From assembly GCA_033964015.1 (NCBI GenBank), contig CM066916.1, positions 15,044,501-15,108,500 of the forward strand: a DNA stretch of 64,000 nt, written 5' to 3'. The stretch's first letter is position 1, and every line of letters begins with the position of its first letter. This DNA is from Scolanthus callimorphus. Taxonomy: Eukaryota; Cnidaria; Anthozoa; Actiniaria; Edwardsiidae. This document shows positions 33,611 through 46,794 of this stretch, in pieces. Position numbers and translations under genes: made by a program. The notes under the pieces were generated by a model that had not been told where the DNA came from, searched no databases, and saw only the letters and a program-made list of their open reading frames with translations.

Positions 33611-34928
33611 GGCTCACCTAAACATGTTGGAACTATAACAAACCAGAACGTTCGAGCGAATGCATAAAGGACTGACTAGAAATTAGGGACGGACTAGAAA
33701 AGTGATGGGGTGCACAAATCCCCCCCCCCCCCCCCAAAAAAAAAATATCGTTCTTGGATCTGTTTAGTACTTCTAGTATTTAAGAAGGGAAAGTTAAACC
33801 TTGCTAGAAAATCTGACCTCTATATCTTTATTCCTCTTAGTGCGATGTAATTGTTAAATCGCAAAATTTGCTACACAGCAATATACTCTGGTATTGTGCC
33901 AATCTTATAAAATTAAAAAAAAACTGAATTAACCTAAACGATTATGAGAAACGTTCAAGTGTTTCGAGGAAAGAATACTTTTACTATTGTCGATGCTGCG
34001 TTCTGATTGGTTGAGCTACTAGTAGGCTTTAAGTTATTATAGCCTACTAGTAGCGAGGTGTTGGATTTGAAAGCCGGAAAATGGCGAATGACCAGACAAG
34101 AAAACGTTTTTGGCTATACAAATTGAACTACTAGTGTGATTTGACTAAAACAATTATTCCTCTCGCCCTCATCTCGCTCGGCCTCTGAGTCAATAGCCCA
34201 TTTGGCCTTCGGCCTCATGGGGTATAGACCCTTATCACGCTAATATGGATTGATAATTAACACTAAGAACTCGAGGCCGAATGTGCTATGATGAATAGAC
34301 CATGAGGCCGAATGGTCTATTGATATCATAGCACATGAGGACCAGAGGTCTAATTGTTTTAGTATGAACTAGTTGGTCGGTTTTGGCAATGAATACCATT
34401 ATTTATGTTGAAAAAAATCAAGTTTTCTTGCAAAGAAAGGTGGTGGTTTTACCAGGCACGGTCTATCACTAATAGACCATTAGTAGCTCAGCCAATCAGA
34501 ATGCAGGATTTGTAATAGACCATTAGTTGGTTTATACTAATATCTTATAGTTATCACGAAACGAAGTCCATAAATCAAATCAGCACATCCGTATTAGAAA
34601 ACCTGCAAAGTTTGGGAAGAATTACTCGAAAACTGGCGTAGATATGAATTTTAAAAGGTTAGCTTTCTGGCATATTTTTTTACAAAGAAATGTATGGGAC
34701 AAAACATCAAAACGAGGCTCGTAGAGCATCGATGCGCTACCACCATACATTTTATTGTAAAAATCATCAATTTAGAAAAATCATATCTTGGTCAGTATCC
34801 AACCAATATTCACCAAACTTTGCATTTTTTCTAATACGGATGTGCTGAACTGAATACTGGTCTTTGTTTCCTAATAACTCTAAGATATCATTAAGCCATA
34901 TTAGCGTGATAAGAGTCTATTGACTCAG

Positions 34929-34963
<35 letters not shown>

Positions 34964-36268
34964 AAAGCTGACTAAAAAAGGGGGAACCAAGGAGACACAT
35001 CATGGTATACCAAGCATATTTTTAATACACACCACTATCATTATAAAACACTCTTAAATATTTCACACTATTTTATGTCAAGCTAACTGTCTCTCAATTT
35101 ACTTCCACCATTTAGATAGCCACACTCCATTTCTAATAAATATTGTATAAAGTTACAAATGAAGCTTAATGTCTCTGAATTCTGATTCATTATGAATCCT
35201 CCCGTTTTTTGTGAATCATATAATAGAATAATGACAGGGTGGATGATCTAATGCTTCTTTTAGGAACGCAGATGTAGAAATCACAGAACACTAGTCCTTC
35301 ATTGGCTGATCACATTTTCTTTCAACACTGGGGGATCGAGGACCCTACCATTTGAAGACCCCCTCCAATGCAATTTCCAGAACTCGACACACCCTCCTCC
35401 CCTGGAATTTCGTGGGGCCTCAACACCCCCCTTTCCCTTAGCTTAGACAGACCCCTTCCCCTCCCAGGATTTCCAGGGGTCTTTGACCCCTCTCCTAGGA
35501 CTTTCCAGGATTCAGATAGACCCCCTCCCGTTGGAATTTCCAGGACTTAGATAGACCCCTCCCCCTGGAATTTTCCAGGTTCCTCGACCCACCGGTGCGG
35601 AAAGAACACGCAATCAGCCAATCAAGTGCCTATTTGAACGCTAGAGTTTCTACTGCAGTACAACCAAAATTCCTTCACCTGAAATTCCATATTCTTATTT
35701 TTTTAAGTAGCCCTTTGGTGATAGGCCATCGTGGTTGAACAACGTCAACCAACATGGTCAGTCCTCTTGTGTTTTCTATTCCTACTATACTTCAAAAATT
35801 ATCCTAAAATAACACCATTTCATAGACGTCCTCGATATTGTCGGGAATTTGCTGACGAAACGGAACTGGCCAATGGATGCCGTATTATGTAGGCCTTGTA
35901 TTCGGCTGTTCCAAAAAATAGCCGTGCCCCTATCGAGGAACTCCTTCAAAAATTGATCTATCCTGTGGCTCCTGCACAACTCTTGTGGAAATTTGAAGCA
36001 AGCCCAGCGGAAAATCATCATTCGCTTGTTGCCCCTTTGGAAATGCTTAAGTTGAAAATGAGTGAACTGTGGAAGTTTTGGGTAGAAAGGAAGGTGTTGT
36101 AAATTTCAGGGCAAAAGTCAACTACCCCTGTGGAAATTCCAGGATCAAACACAGCGGCAGCGTTCCTTGAGAGGGGTAACGGATATAAAATGGAACAGCC
36201 CATTTACAAAATGTCTGCTACATTCCGAAACTTGTCCAAAATAGTTCTAGCGTTCAGATAATCGCTAT
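33611..36268. other. convergent intergenic region, repeat-rich
   Basis: Space between the ends of AMZ and the arginine kinase gene. It contains the inverted-repeat element at 34150-34957 and a CCCCTGGAATTTCCAGG array (about 35370-35580). Open frames at 35785-36102 overlap on both strands and match nothing I know. Confidence 0.4.
34150..34957. mobile_element. inverted-repeat element with AACAATTATTCCTC ends
   Basis: The arms at 34150-34250 and 34893-34957 pair in inverted orientation (AACAATTATTCCTC / GAGGAATAATTGTT, and TATCACGCTAATATGG with its complement). The interior holds a block around ATAGACCATTAGTAGCTCA that recurs at 45062-45320. Confidence 0.7.
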
Positions 36269-39200
36269 TTAAACTTTTTGAGCATCACCTCCCGCTCTTT
36301 CTATCTCAAGGAGCTTTTTGACACCGTCGTACATATCCTGGACGCACTGCACTTCCGACAGACCGAGCCTTCTCTTATTACTGATGTCGAAGACTCCCAC
36401 ATCTTCCCCGGTGGACACCGAATGCTCTCCGTGGATTCCACGAGCCTGGATGTGGAACTCGTCACAGATCTTTTGGAAGTCAGGATGTTCGCTGGCTTTA
36501 GGGATCTTCACATGTACACTGGCTCTCATGCCGGTGCCGAGATTTGTCGGACAGGCAGACAGATACCCATGACTGGCGAGATGCTGGAAGCCGAGCTGCT
36601 TGTCAATCTCGTTCACAGCTCTGCACAGCCTGCTGAAGACAGACCCAATGTCGCTGCCCTTCTCCATACTGATGATACGCAGCTGATCTTCCTCGTTGAC
36701 CCAAACTAAGAACGTCTTGTCGTTGTTGTGGAAGATACCCCTTCCTTCTGGCCAACACCTATTGACTCCAGCGGCTTCTAAGAATCGGTCTCCTTTCTTG
36801 AACAGGAAGTGGTCATCGACGAGCTTCTGTCTGGTGGCCTCGTCCATGCCATTAAGTGGGTAGTACGTGCCTTTAAGGTCACCTTCCAGCGAGTTCAGCA
36901 CACTGACAACTTTCCTCTCTACTTCCATCCTTTCTTTCCGGCCCAATCCAGGCGTCAGACTGTACCCCTTGAGATTCCTAGCTACCCGAATCCTCGTAGA
37001 CCTGATGTAGTTTCTCTCAGCGTCCAAATCAGGAGCGTTGACCTTTTCAGGGTTCATGTCCGAGGTGTGGCAATCAGCGAGTTTGTATGGGCAGTGGTAG
37101 TCTTCAATGATAGGGTCGAAAAGTTCCTTGAACAATTCGTAAGACTCCTCGTCAACTGCGTATACACCAGTACCGGAGTCAAGGTTCACCACGCCAGAGT
37201 TAATCTGATCGTAGAGACACGCTCCCTTTGAGGTCTTCTTGTCTTTAAGAGAGTTGAAGAGGTCTTCGCTCAAGTACTTCTTCAAAAGGGATTTGACTTC
37301 CGGCTTCTTTAGGTCTTCTGGGTAGTTTGCTTGCTTAGCTCTAAAAGATGAACCAAACAATCAATTAATAGTGCTGTTTCCTATGTATTAAACATTAGGT
37401 TTCTATTCCTGGTCCTAAGAATAGCTTGCGACAGAGGTGGAATGGGTAGTCGTATAATGTCCATACCCCTTGTTGAGCGCCTCTGGGCCTAGAGAAACCT
37501 GGTATTTCAGGGTGGGTTGGTACTCTATTACTGTAATAAAATTCCAGGATATTCTAACAATATAAAACTCCAGGGTACTCCAGAGTGGTAAGAAAATGTA
37601 TGAAAATCACCCCAAGGAGGAGTGTCTGCCTGTCCAACAGAAAAAGGACGTACATGGACGCAAAATTACCTAGTCCATCGTTTTTATTCCAGACTAGGAA
37701 CCATTGGAAGAAAGACGGGGGTGAAGTTTGGACGTCTTAAGCTCAGCACTCGTATGTTCAACCCCTTCTGTAACAAAAAAAATTCTTACTCGATAGCAGC
37801 CCTCTCGATCTCCAACAACTTCTTGACTCCGTTGTACATATCCTGGACACACTGAACTTCCGACAGACCGAGCCTTCTCTTATTACTGATGTCGAATACT
37901 CCTACATCTTCTCCGGTGGACACCGAATGCTCTCCGTGGATTCCACGAGCCTGGATGTGGAACTCGTCACAGATCTTCTTGAAATCCGGATGTTCGCTGG
38001 CATGAGGGATTTTCACGTGCACGCTAGCTCGCATTCCTGTTCCAAGATTTGTCGGGCAGGCAGACAGATATCCGTGTGTATCGAGGTGCTGGAAACCAAG
38101 CTGCTTGTCCAGCTCATTGACGGCTCTGCACAGCCTGCTGAAGACAGACCCAATGTCGCTGCCCTTCTCCATACTGATGATACGCAGCTGATCTTCCTCG
38201 TTCACCCAAACCAAGAACGTCTTGTCGTTGTTGTGGTAGATGCCCCTTCCTTCAGGCCAGCACTTGTTTACTCCGGCGGCTTCCAAAAATCGATCACCTA
38301 CGAAGCATGACACAAAATCATTTGAACACTTGACAAAGTGCAATCGCTTTAAGCTTTCGCCGCCAATACGGACTAGGTAAAACTATGTCCCTTTACTTTT
38401 CCCTCCGGAAAAATCGGTAAATTGTCTGTGTCATTTGACACATTCGGGAAAAATGCCAACAGGATGTGGTTTACCTTTCTTAAATAGGAAGTGGTCGTTG
38501 ACGAGTTGTTCCCTGGTTTCCTCGCTCATTCCAGACAACGGATAGTACTTGCCGGCCAAGTCTCCATCAAGACTACAAAGTACTCCGGTTACCTAGGATA
38601 CCGTACATTATCATGATCAGGGTGTTGTGACAGATATGATGATGACATAGCACCACAAGGTATCTAATGTGTACTACTCTTCCTATAGACCGTTACACCT
38701 CTCGATTTGTCAGCCTGATCATACTAGTCCAATATTCTGACAAATTTATGCAAGGCATTGTTCTCTTCAATTGTTTTGCCTCGTTCTTTAATACACTCAA
38801 TTGTTCTCCATTGCTTTAGACAATGCCTTGCATAAAATTATACAGTGTATTGGACAACCCTCTGAGAGTTTGTCGGACCACATTGTTTTGCTGCCTTTCA
38901 ATGAAGTCTAAACAACTCATCACGTGGTACATAAAAAGTGATCACGTGATCAATTTGAGACAGACGTAGGCGGGTTGATAAAGTGAGGTGCAACAGTCTA
39001 CTGAGAAGAGTTTAATGTTGCGGCCGAACCAGTTCAAAATGTCCGTTTAACATTAGAAATTATTCCCTTCCTACCTTTTGTTCAATTTCTAGTCGCTGCT
39101 GTTGTGTCACACCAGGCGTGAGTGGATAGTTTTTCAGATTCCTGGCAACGCGGATTCTTGTGCTGCGAATGAAACATCCGTCTGGGTCCAAATCAGGCGC

Positions 39201-42200
39201 GTCTACTTTCTCGGGGTTCATATCCGAACAGTGCTTATCTGTCAACTTGTATGGACAGTGGTAATCCGTGATGATTTGGTCAAATAAGGGCGCGAACATC
39301 ACGTACGATTCCTCGTCCCCAGCATATATTCCAGTTCCCGAGTCCAGATTCTCCAGACCAGAGTTTATACAATAATACAACGTTACACCGTTAGCGGTTT
39401 TCTTGTCCTTCAAGTTGTTGTACATCTCTTCGCTCAGGTGCTTTTTCATTAGGGATGTTACTTCGGGTTTCTTTAACACTTCAGGGAAGACATTTTGTTG
39501 CGCTCTGAAATAGAGACAGAAAATTATGACTGGAATGATAATAAAATGCAATTAAAAAAATAGTATTTTATGACGTTATGTTTTTGTTCGAGTATGACGT
39601 TGTAGCAAAAAAATTGTGGTTAATCTCGATATCAATTCAGATCATAGCAGATTCAGATATTAAGTGTTGTCACAGCCTGCTGTGAGCGTCTATGCTTTGC
39701 TTCCCGTAGTTTTAATCAGGGTATCTCGGATACCTTGAGTTCTAACAATATTGTCTCAACTGAAGAGGGCCCTGGCGGAGCCGAAACATATTTTAGAGAC
39801 CAGCGAATCTGATGAAGAAACGTCAAGACGAAGTCAAGACAAGAGGTGAAAAGAAGTCTGACAGGGGTTTCAATAGAAGGCGGCTGCGGTCACCCGCCGT
39901 CTACTACACTGCTGACCGCCGGCAACTTGAAAACCCAATAAAGCAATTTGCTCTGAATAGTCAAATCAAAAGATTACAAATTTGCCCCCAAACTGCAGGA
40001 AAACGCCTTTTCTGCTACCGAATTTTCAAAATTTCACGAGGAGCATGCTCCTGTACCCTTCAAGAATTGATCAAAAAGGCTCGGGGCTTTACTGCCTTCG
40101 TATGGGACCCCAACCCAGCCGCCTACTTCAAAACGTATCGAAACCCTTGTAATCAGTCTTAAAAGACTGATATGAGTAATCAGAGCGGATTTTAGTGAAA
40201 CCAATGGGAACGTGATTACACCGATTCTGAATAAAACCTTTAGGAGTGGTTGCAAAGTAATAGCAAATTACTCACGACAGGTCATTTGAACTGCTCACAA
40301 GTCATATGAAATCCACTCCATGTAGTGTTCAGTGGCGATGTTATACTTACTCGATGGCAGCTTTCTCGATCTCCAGCAGCTTTTTGACGCCATTGTACAT
40401 ATCCTGGACGCACTGAACCTCCGACAAACCGAGTCTTCTCCGATTGCTGATGTCGAAAACGCCCACATCTTCCCCGGTGGACACCGAGTGCTCTCCGTGG
40501 ATTCCACGAGCCTGGATGTGGTACTCGTCACAGATCTTCTTGAAATCCGGATGTTCGCTAGCATGAGGGATTTTCACGTGCACGCTGGCTCTCATTCCGG
40601 TTCCAAGATTTGTTGGGCAAGACGAGAGATATCCCAGTTGAGGGGTGTGCTGGAAGCCCAGCTGCTTGTCGAGCTCATTGACAGCACGACAGAGCCTGCT
40701 GAAGACTGAGCCGATGTCGCTCCCCATCTCCATGCTGATGATACGCAGCTGATCTTCTTCGTTCACCCAGACCAGGAATGTCTTGTCATTGTTGTGGTAA
40801 ATACCTCTACCTAAATTGAGGTAAAAGAGGCAAATTTTAGAGTCCGTAAATTGTATAAGGTATGGAGGACAGTAGGTTAGAGCGCCACAGTACCGAAATC
40901 TGTAGCCAGAGAGGAAAAATCGAGGAAAGAAACATGTCAAAGTGGTAATGTGAGAATGGGAAGTAAAAATAAAAGAGAGAGAAGACAAACAAGGACGTTT
41001 ACCTTTTACTAGCGAAAAAAAACAGAGTTTTAAATGAAAACGTTTAGCAGAGGTGGGCATACCTTCGGGCCATTCCTTGTTGACTCCAGCAGCTTCAAGG
41101 AAGCGGTCACCTTTCTTGAAGAGAAAGTGGTCATTTACAAGCTGTTGCCGGGTCTGTTCGTCCATTCCAGAGAGAGGGTAGTATTTACCGGCGAGATCTC
41201 CTTCCAGGGAATTCAGGACATCGACCACCTACAAATGAGAGGAAGATTATGGCATCAACAGGGTTCCCACGTCTCCTTAAAAACCTTAGTCTCCCTCGCA
41301 GCCGACCGACACAAAGAACGGGCTGCGAGGAAGACTATAAAAACCTGGGAAGTCATAGATTTTAGAAATGTCTTTTTCCAGGCCAAGAAAGTCAAGGAAA
41401 TTTTACAAAAACTTATCAAAGTCATTGAAAGTCATGGAAATGTTTTCCTGAAGAAAGATTCGCAAGATGTTGAGTGTATATTTAAAATGTAAATAAAGAA
41501 ACCTGAATAAGAACTATCAACGTGCTATCTTTGAAACAAAGGATATCCGTAATGTTGTTCTTATAATGTAAATAGTAAAAGGCCATAAAATGTCCATAAA
41601 ACGTCCTTGAAAGTCCTGGAATTTTGAAAGCCTGAAAACGTGGGAAGCCGGACAACGGTGAAGAACGTACATTTAACGATTATGATTGCTCCGAGAAAGT
41701 AGCTAGATTTTTTCCCGAGTTCCGTGTCCGACTTACTGTGACGTGCAACTTTTATTCTAGCCTCGGAAAACCTGTGCTTTTCCTGTTTTTTGTTCTTTCG
41801 TCACAGTGAAACTTAGACAGGAAAAGCCCTCCGTTTCCGAGGATGGCGTCGTAGCACCCAAAACACATGATGTTCTTCTGTAGATGCAATACCTTTTTCT
41901 CAAGGTCGATTCGTTCTTGCTTTTCCAGACCAGGCGTGAGGCGACACCCCTTCAGATTTCTCGCCACACGAATTCGTGTAGATCTTATGTGACAGTTCTC
42001 GGGATCCAAATTGGGTGCGTCGACCTTCTCAGGGTTCATATCCGAATGATGTCCGTCCGATAGTTTGTAAGGCGTGTGGTAGTCCTCGACAATTTGGTTT
42101 AGTAACGGCCCAAACAGTTGGTAAGACTCTTCATCGGCAACATATACTCCTGTGCTGGAATCTAAGTTCACGACGCCAGAATTGATACAATCCCAAAGAG

Positions 42201-43667
42201 TCGTCCCTTGTGACGTTTTCTTATCCTTTAGCTGCTCAAAAAGTTCTCTTGTCAGGTACTTTCTGAGCAGACAGTTAGGGTTTGCTTGGGCGCTTAAGAT
42301 TGGCTCTGGGAACTTGTTGTCTTTGCGACAGCTGTGGAAACAGGACATTTTTCGATATTTATTAAGGATCTTTTATACTTTTCTGCTAGTGGGATCAACG
42401 CCTCATTTCTAAAGAGCCCACCAATCGTGAGCGCTGAATGTGAAATGAATACACAAGCCCGACGGTACAATGGAATTATAAGAAATTTAAAGAACTTGCA
42501 GTACTAAGGTGTAACTAAAACAGGACAGACTGTACAATCACATGGCTATTACCACTGTATGCATTGCTACGCGACCTTCAAAATTCACTGTTGCGATTGG
42601 CGATTTTACGCAAGAAAATTTTAATATCAATTTTCTTGAACAGAGAGTTAAACATTCTAGGCGAGGGAAGCCAAAGGATAGCTTAAACCCATTTTGGTTG
42701 ATTTTGCAATAATATCGATCCAGTAAAGCAGCCGAATCCAGCGTTTTGGTTTGATTGACGGCTAAAAATCGCCAATCGCCCATCGCAACATTGAATTTTG
42801 AGGTCGCGTAGCAATGCATATGAGTGGTAAAATCATAATTTTGTGATTGGCCTTTGAACAGAGATAAGCCATTCTCTTACAAATGAGAACGTAATGATTA
42901 TCTTTTATTCTTCTGTTGTAGTGGGTTGGGGGTTAGCATTTATTTCCGAACTTCTACGTTTTTTTATACTTATCCGTGACGAGGGACCTGTCCTGTATTC
43001 TTGAATGTATCAGGCTCCATTCGTGTTTGAAATTCAGCGTTTCAAATATAATTATACAAGATGGTGCGAGAGCAAAGAATATATGACAGCTGCGAAATAT
43101 TTTAAGAAAAACTGCAATTTTATGTATGCTTATCCATAGGTGATCCGCCGTTAAATTCTAATTTCGTATCTCCTTTTGAAACAGCGAAAGCAAATGCGCG
43201 CCAGGAAAAATGCAGTTCGCAACATCCAAATTTTCATCGCGTTGCTATCTACGTGCCAGGACACTTCGAATCGTTAAATTGTTTTTTTCGTACTTTTTCT
43301 AATGTGAAAAAAAAAACTTATTTCAATATTGCATAAGTGGCACTGCTTGATAGCGTTTATATTAGTTTGAATTTTATCCTGGCTTGAGATTAATGTTATG
43401 CAACAACTTATCGGCCTATCTTCTGTCATTTAAAAAATATTCCACTAAACCTTGAAGATCCTTGGTGTCCGGTTAAACTCTATTCTATTCAGTTCTATTA
43501 ATAAAAATAATACTAAAATTTTGCTTTTTCCGGGCGTCAAGTACTACGCTTCAGCTTAGACCATTACTGTAGCGAAAATAAGTTAAGCCATCAAAATTAT
43601 TCGTATTTCTTGTACAATACGCAGGAATACTTTCTGACTTCAAAAATACTTACGACTCGGCGTCCAT
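36269..43667 (-). CDS. three-domain arginine kinase, eight exons
   Basis: Exons (transcript order): 43654-43667, 41893-42331, 41063-41228, 40351-40810, 39075-39504, 38475-38592, 37790-38297, 36269-37340. They join in frame to 1068 residues: three complete phosphagen-kinase domains of about 356 (1-359, 360-711, 712-1068) with almost no linker. Domain 1 keeps horseshoe-crab arginine kinase numbering for R124, R126, E225, R229, C271 (CPTNLGTGM) and R280; RGIHGEH keeps the second Glu, which creatine kinases lack. Domains 2 and 3 have the same set. [11 protein letters not shown] and the missing creatine-kinase specificity residues also favour arginine. Phosphoarginine buffers ATP; fused chains are known in sea anemones (two domains) and in flagellar creatine kinase (three). 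Domain 3 has no introns. No targeting signal is visible. Confidence 0.93.
38727..38855. mobile_element. MITE in arginine kinase intron 5
   Basis: The ends GTCCAATATTCTGACAAATT and its imperfect inverted copy (ending TGTATTGGAC) bracket an inner inverted pair, CAAGGCATTGT / ACAATGCCTTG. Confidence 0.7.
41240..41660. repeat. repeat sequence in arginine kinase intron 2
   Basis: Starts with GTTCCCACGTCTCC and ends with GAAAACGTGGGAAGC in inverted orientation. It contains GGCTGCGAGG/CCTCGCAGCC and many AAAGTCATGGAAA-type words. It fits a non-autonomous repeat; the open frame across it has no support. Confidence 0.45.
42535..42848. mobile_element. MITE in arginine kinase intron 1
   Basis: Long imperfect terminal repeats: CAATCACA...TTACCACTGTATGCATTGCT at the left and AGCAATGCATATGAGTGGTAA...TGTGATTGG at the right, extending inward through GGTCGCGTAGC and GCGATTGGCGAT. 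It sits 200 bp from exon 2. Confidence 0.75.
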
Positions 43668-44154
43668 GTTCTTGGTTTCCGGTGATGTGCTATTGAAGAA
43701 GAAAAAAAGGTGGTTAGAAAGTTTTTAATATGAGGTTTACTTGGTTCGCGGAGGATTTTATCGTGAAAATCCTACATTCAAATTTAGATTTCATGAATTT
43801 GTAATGAAAATCACATGTTAGAAAGCCAATAAAATGCCACCATCTTGCATGTGATTATCACAGTACACCGGACATTGGACTGAGATTAAGGTGCATGAAT
43901 AATTTCCCCAGTTATATAATGAAAGTCTACATAATGACGTCTTAAAAATACAGGGCACATTTATTGGCAGAACAATTAATACTGTCGCTAAAAAATGAAC
44001 GCAAGAATGTTTTTTACATGAGAAACATTTCTCTTAGCAGGAAAAAAAAAGCATTTGCAAACTGAGAGAATTGTCACTAACAAAACTTTCTACTTGTGGT
44101 TCCCTTATTCACGTTGCTTCTAAAAACTGATACTCCTCAATCGCCATTCCTATT

Positions 44155-44513
44155 ACACTCTTTTTTTTTATAAGAACGTCTAATTTTCAGTTGAGGCTGG
44201 GCCGTTCTATTTTTGGAGCAGTTTGAGGCTGGAAATGTTCTTACGGATGTTCTTACATTTCAGTTACGTCGGAACCTGAAATATGATAGATCTTATAGAA
44301 GGATACATACTGTACCAATGAAGTATTAAGAGAGTTTATGAATTACAATATTGAAGGTCGTTATTATTAACACATTTGATTCTGGATTTTAGAACGCATC
44401 ATTGAAAATAAATCTATTTTGCTCCTATCTGAGGCTCAGGCATGTTCTTAAAACTTGGGTAAATTTCAGGCTGAACGTTCCTATAAAAAAGGTTCTTATA
44501 AAAAAAAGAGTGT
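44155..44513. mobile_element. inverted-repeat element with ACACTCTTTTTTTTTATAAG ends
   Basis: The left end ACACTCTTTTTTTTTATAAG is mirrored by CTTATAAAAAAAAGAGTGT at the right. AGGCTGGGCCGTTCT-type words recur inside in both orientations. Confidence 0.65.
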
Positions 44514-45061
44514 ATTCGAGAGAGGAAAGCCCTTCTTATTTAAAGTGCCACTATTATCAAGTTTGAAAATTATTTACTTTATGCCTTATTTGAAAGAGCT
44601 GAGGCTCAGAAGAAATATGCTTCTTTCTGTTTTCAAAATCTTTTTTGGTTCCGAAGATATTAGAGTTTGAAATTTGGCCGCCATTGCTCCAAAGTGTGAC
44701 TTGATGACGTCACACTCTCAACAAACAAAGTGGTGAATTATTTGATGATCTATATTTTTGTTGGATTTGCATCAAATCCTATCAAACTTGCCACGGTTAT
44801 TGAACTCACTCTTCCTGATAATTTTGTTTACTTTAATTGATTGCCATGGCAACAGCCCCTGTTCCAGACCACCCCTATCCAAAATTCTAGATGAGGCTAT
44901 ATCTTTTGAAGAAATCAATTGTAACCTACATTGACTGGCACGAGAACGTTGTTAAATCACGAGCCGCACGTTTACGATATTATAGTGATGAGAGAACCAT
45001 TACTTTATCGGTAAAATAGAGCATAGATTTGGACCAATCAGAGCGCGCGTTATATCGTAGC

Positions 45062-45320
45062 TTTATTATAATTAACAATTAGACCTTGAGGCCAAATGTG
45101 CTATGATGAATGGTCTATTGACATCATAGCACATGAGGACGAGAGGTGTAATTGTTTTAGTATTGCGGCTTTGGCAATAAATACCATTATTTTATGTTGA
45201 AAAATCATGTTTTCTTGCAAAGAAAGGTGGTGGTTTTGCCAGGTACGGTCTATCACTAATAGACCATTAGTAGCTCAAAATGCACGATTTGTAATAGACC
45301 ATTAGTTGGTTTATACTAAA
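45062..45320. repeat. second copy of the ATAGACCATTAGTAGCTCA block
   Basis: About 255 bp closely match 34270-34540, including CATAGCACATGAGGAC, TTTTCTTGCAAAGAAAGGTG and GTAATAGACCATTAGTTGG, in the same orientation. Confidence 0.75.
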
Positions 45321-45631
45321 TGTGGATAGGAGATCAAATGGGAACATGGGAAAATCAGAAAAATACCAAGAAGCAATAAAATGTGACCCTAAAAATACCT
45401 CATTCTTCCAAAAATACCAAAACGACGTTTCTAGGTACTATTGTAAATGAGTCATTAATTATTTCCCATACTAATTGTGAGACTTCCACAATGATACAGT
45501 AACTATCTGAGATAAATGTTTCCTCACTCAAAATTCTCAAGGCTCAAAATTATTTTTCAGCGATACTGCACTCTATTATAGTTAATTGCAGCTTATTTCC
45601 TTGTGGTTCTCTCTTTCAATCGGACTCTGAT

Positions 45632-45888
45632 ATAATAGGCAGTTAGAGGTCACGTGACCTGGTCCCCCTTAATATGGGCAGCTTTACCCAAATGATGCTC
45701 AGAGATGAAAAGAGCATGGTGATTTGAGTAAAAACCCCGAATTTTAGCAAGCTACAATGCAAACTCACATAGAATGAAATAAAAAATAAAACTAGCTTTT
45801 TTAATAGGGTTTGTATGGCAGGAGAGCAAGCCATACAAACCTGAGGGGGACCAGGTCATGTGACCTGTAAGTGCAAAAGGCCTATTAA
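45632..45888. mobile_element. MITE with AGGTCACGTGACCTGGTCCC ends
   Basis: The left end carries AGGTCACGTGACCTGGTCCC and the right GGGACCAGGTCATGTGACCT. A TATAATAGGC / GGCCTATTAA pair lies further out. There is also an inner hairpin (GTTTGTATGG / CCATACAAAC). Confidence 0.75.
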
Positions 45889-46794
45889 ATAACACTGATC
45901 AGTTTGTGAAATACACCAAAGCTTGTGATGGGAAAAGTAACCATAGCAACGCAAGACACTCCTATATACCCTTCTTTTTCTCTAAAAATCTGTTGTCATT
46001 TTTCTTAAAATCACAAATAATGAGCATGATAAAGAGTAGCTTAATTTAGTTGAAAATAAAAATATAATATTTTCAGTAGAAACATGAACACGTAATTTCT
46101 TGAATAATTTCTTTCATTTTACGTAAATAAAATTCACTGAAAAATTGTCAACAGCCTGAACTGATCACAATTAAAAAATATACAAATTTCAAAAAATTTG
46201 TCACAAAATCACATGACCAGCACCAAGTACAATTACCTACTTTGCACATGCAAACCATTAAATATAATGGATAATGGCAAGCATGTGCGCTTAATCTCGA
46301 TAGCATACACACGAGTGATGAAAACTATTTCAAGCTTCCTGAAGGGTTTTCTACTTAATTCCACTTTGTGAGCTGCTATGTATTTTAACAAAGAATCCCT
46401 ATCTTGGAGGAGATGCTGTCATTTGTCAGCCAAATTCCACAGCTACCCCAAGCATTGCTTTGACTTCCCAAATAAAGAGAAGGATATTGAAGTGTGAAGT
46501 TGGATGTTTTTCTTCAACATAGCTACTATATAATTGCAGATCAAATTTGCTATGAGCGTTTGATTTGCCATATAAATGGCAACTGGTGAACCCATGTGAT
46601 GGATTATGTAATAGCAAATTTTTGGAACATTTATGTGCTATTTTTTGCCAAAACACATGCTATCTTTTTTTGCTAAAACTGATATTCCTATAATAACAGT
46701 CTAATTATTCAAATACTGATGTAATGTTTAGACAGCCTCTTATCAGAAGTAGAAGTCTTACATTAAATGGTAAATAATACAAATAAATATACTT

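Noticed and set aside
36278..38310. Long open frames on the + strand across the arginine kinase exons
   Set aside because: They are exact antisense shadows of the kinase exons; their peptides show no independent motif and repeat with each domain.
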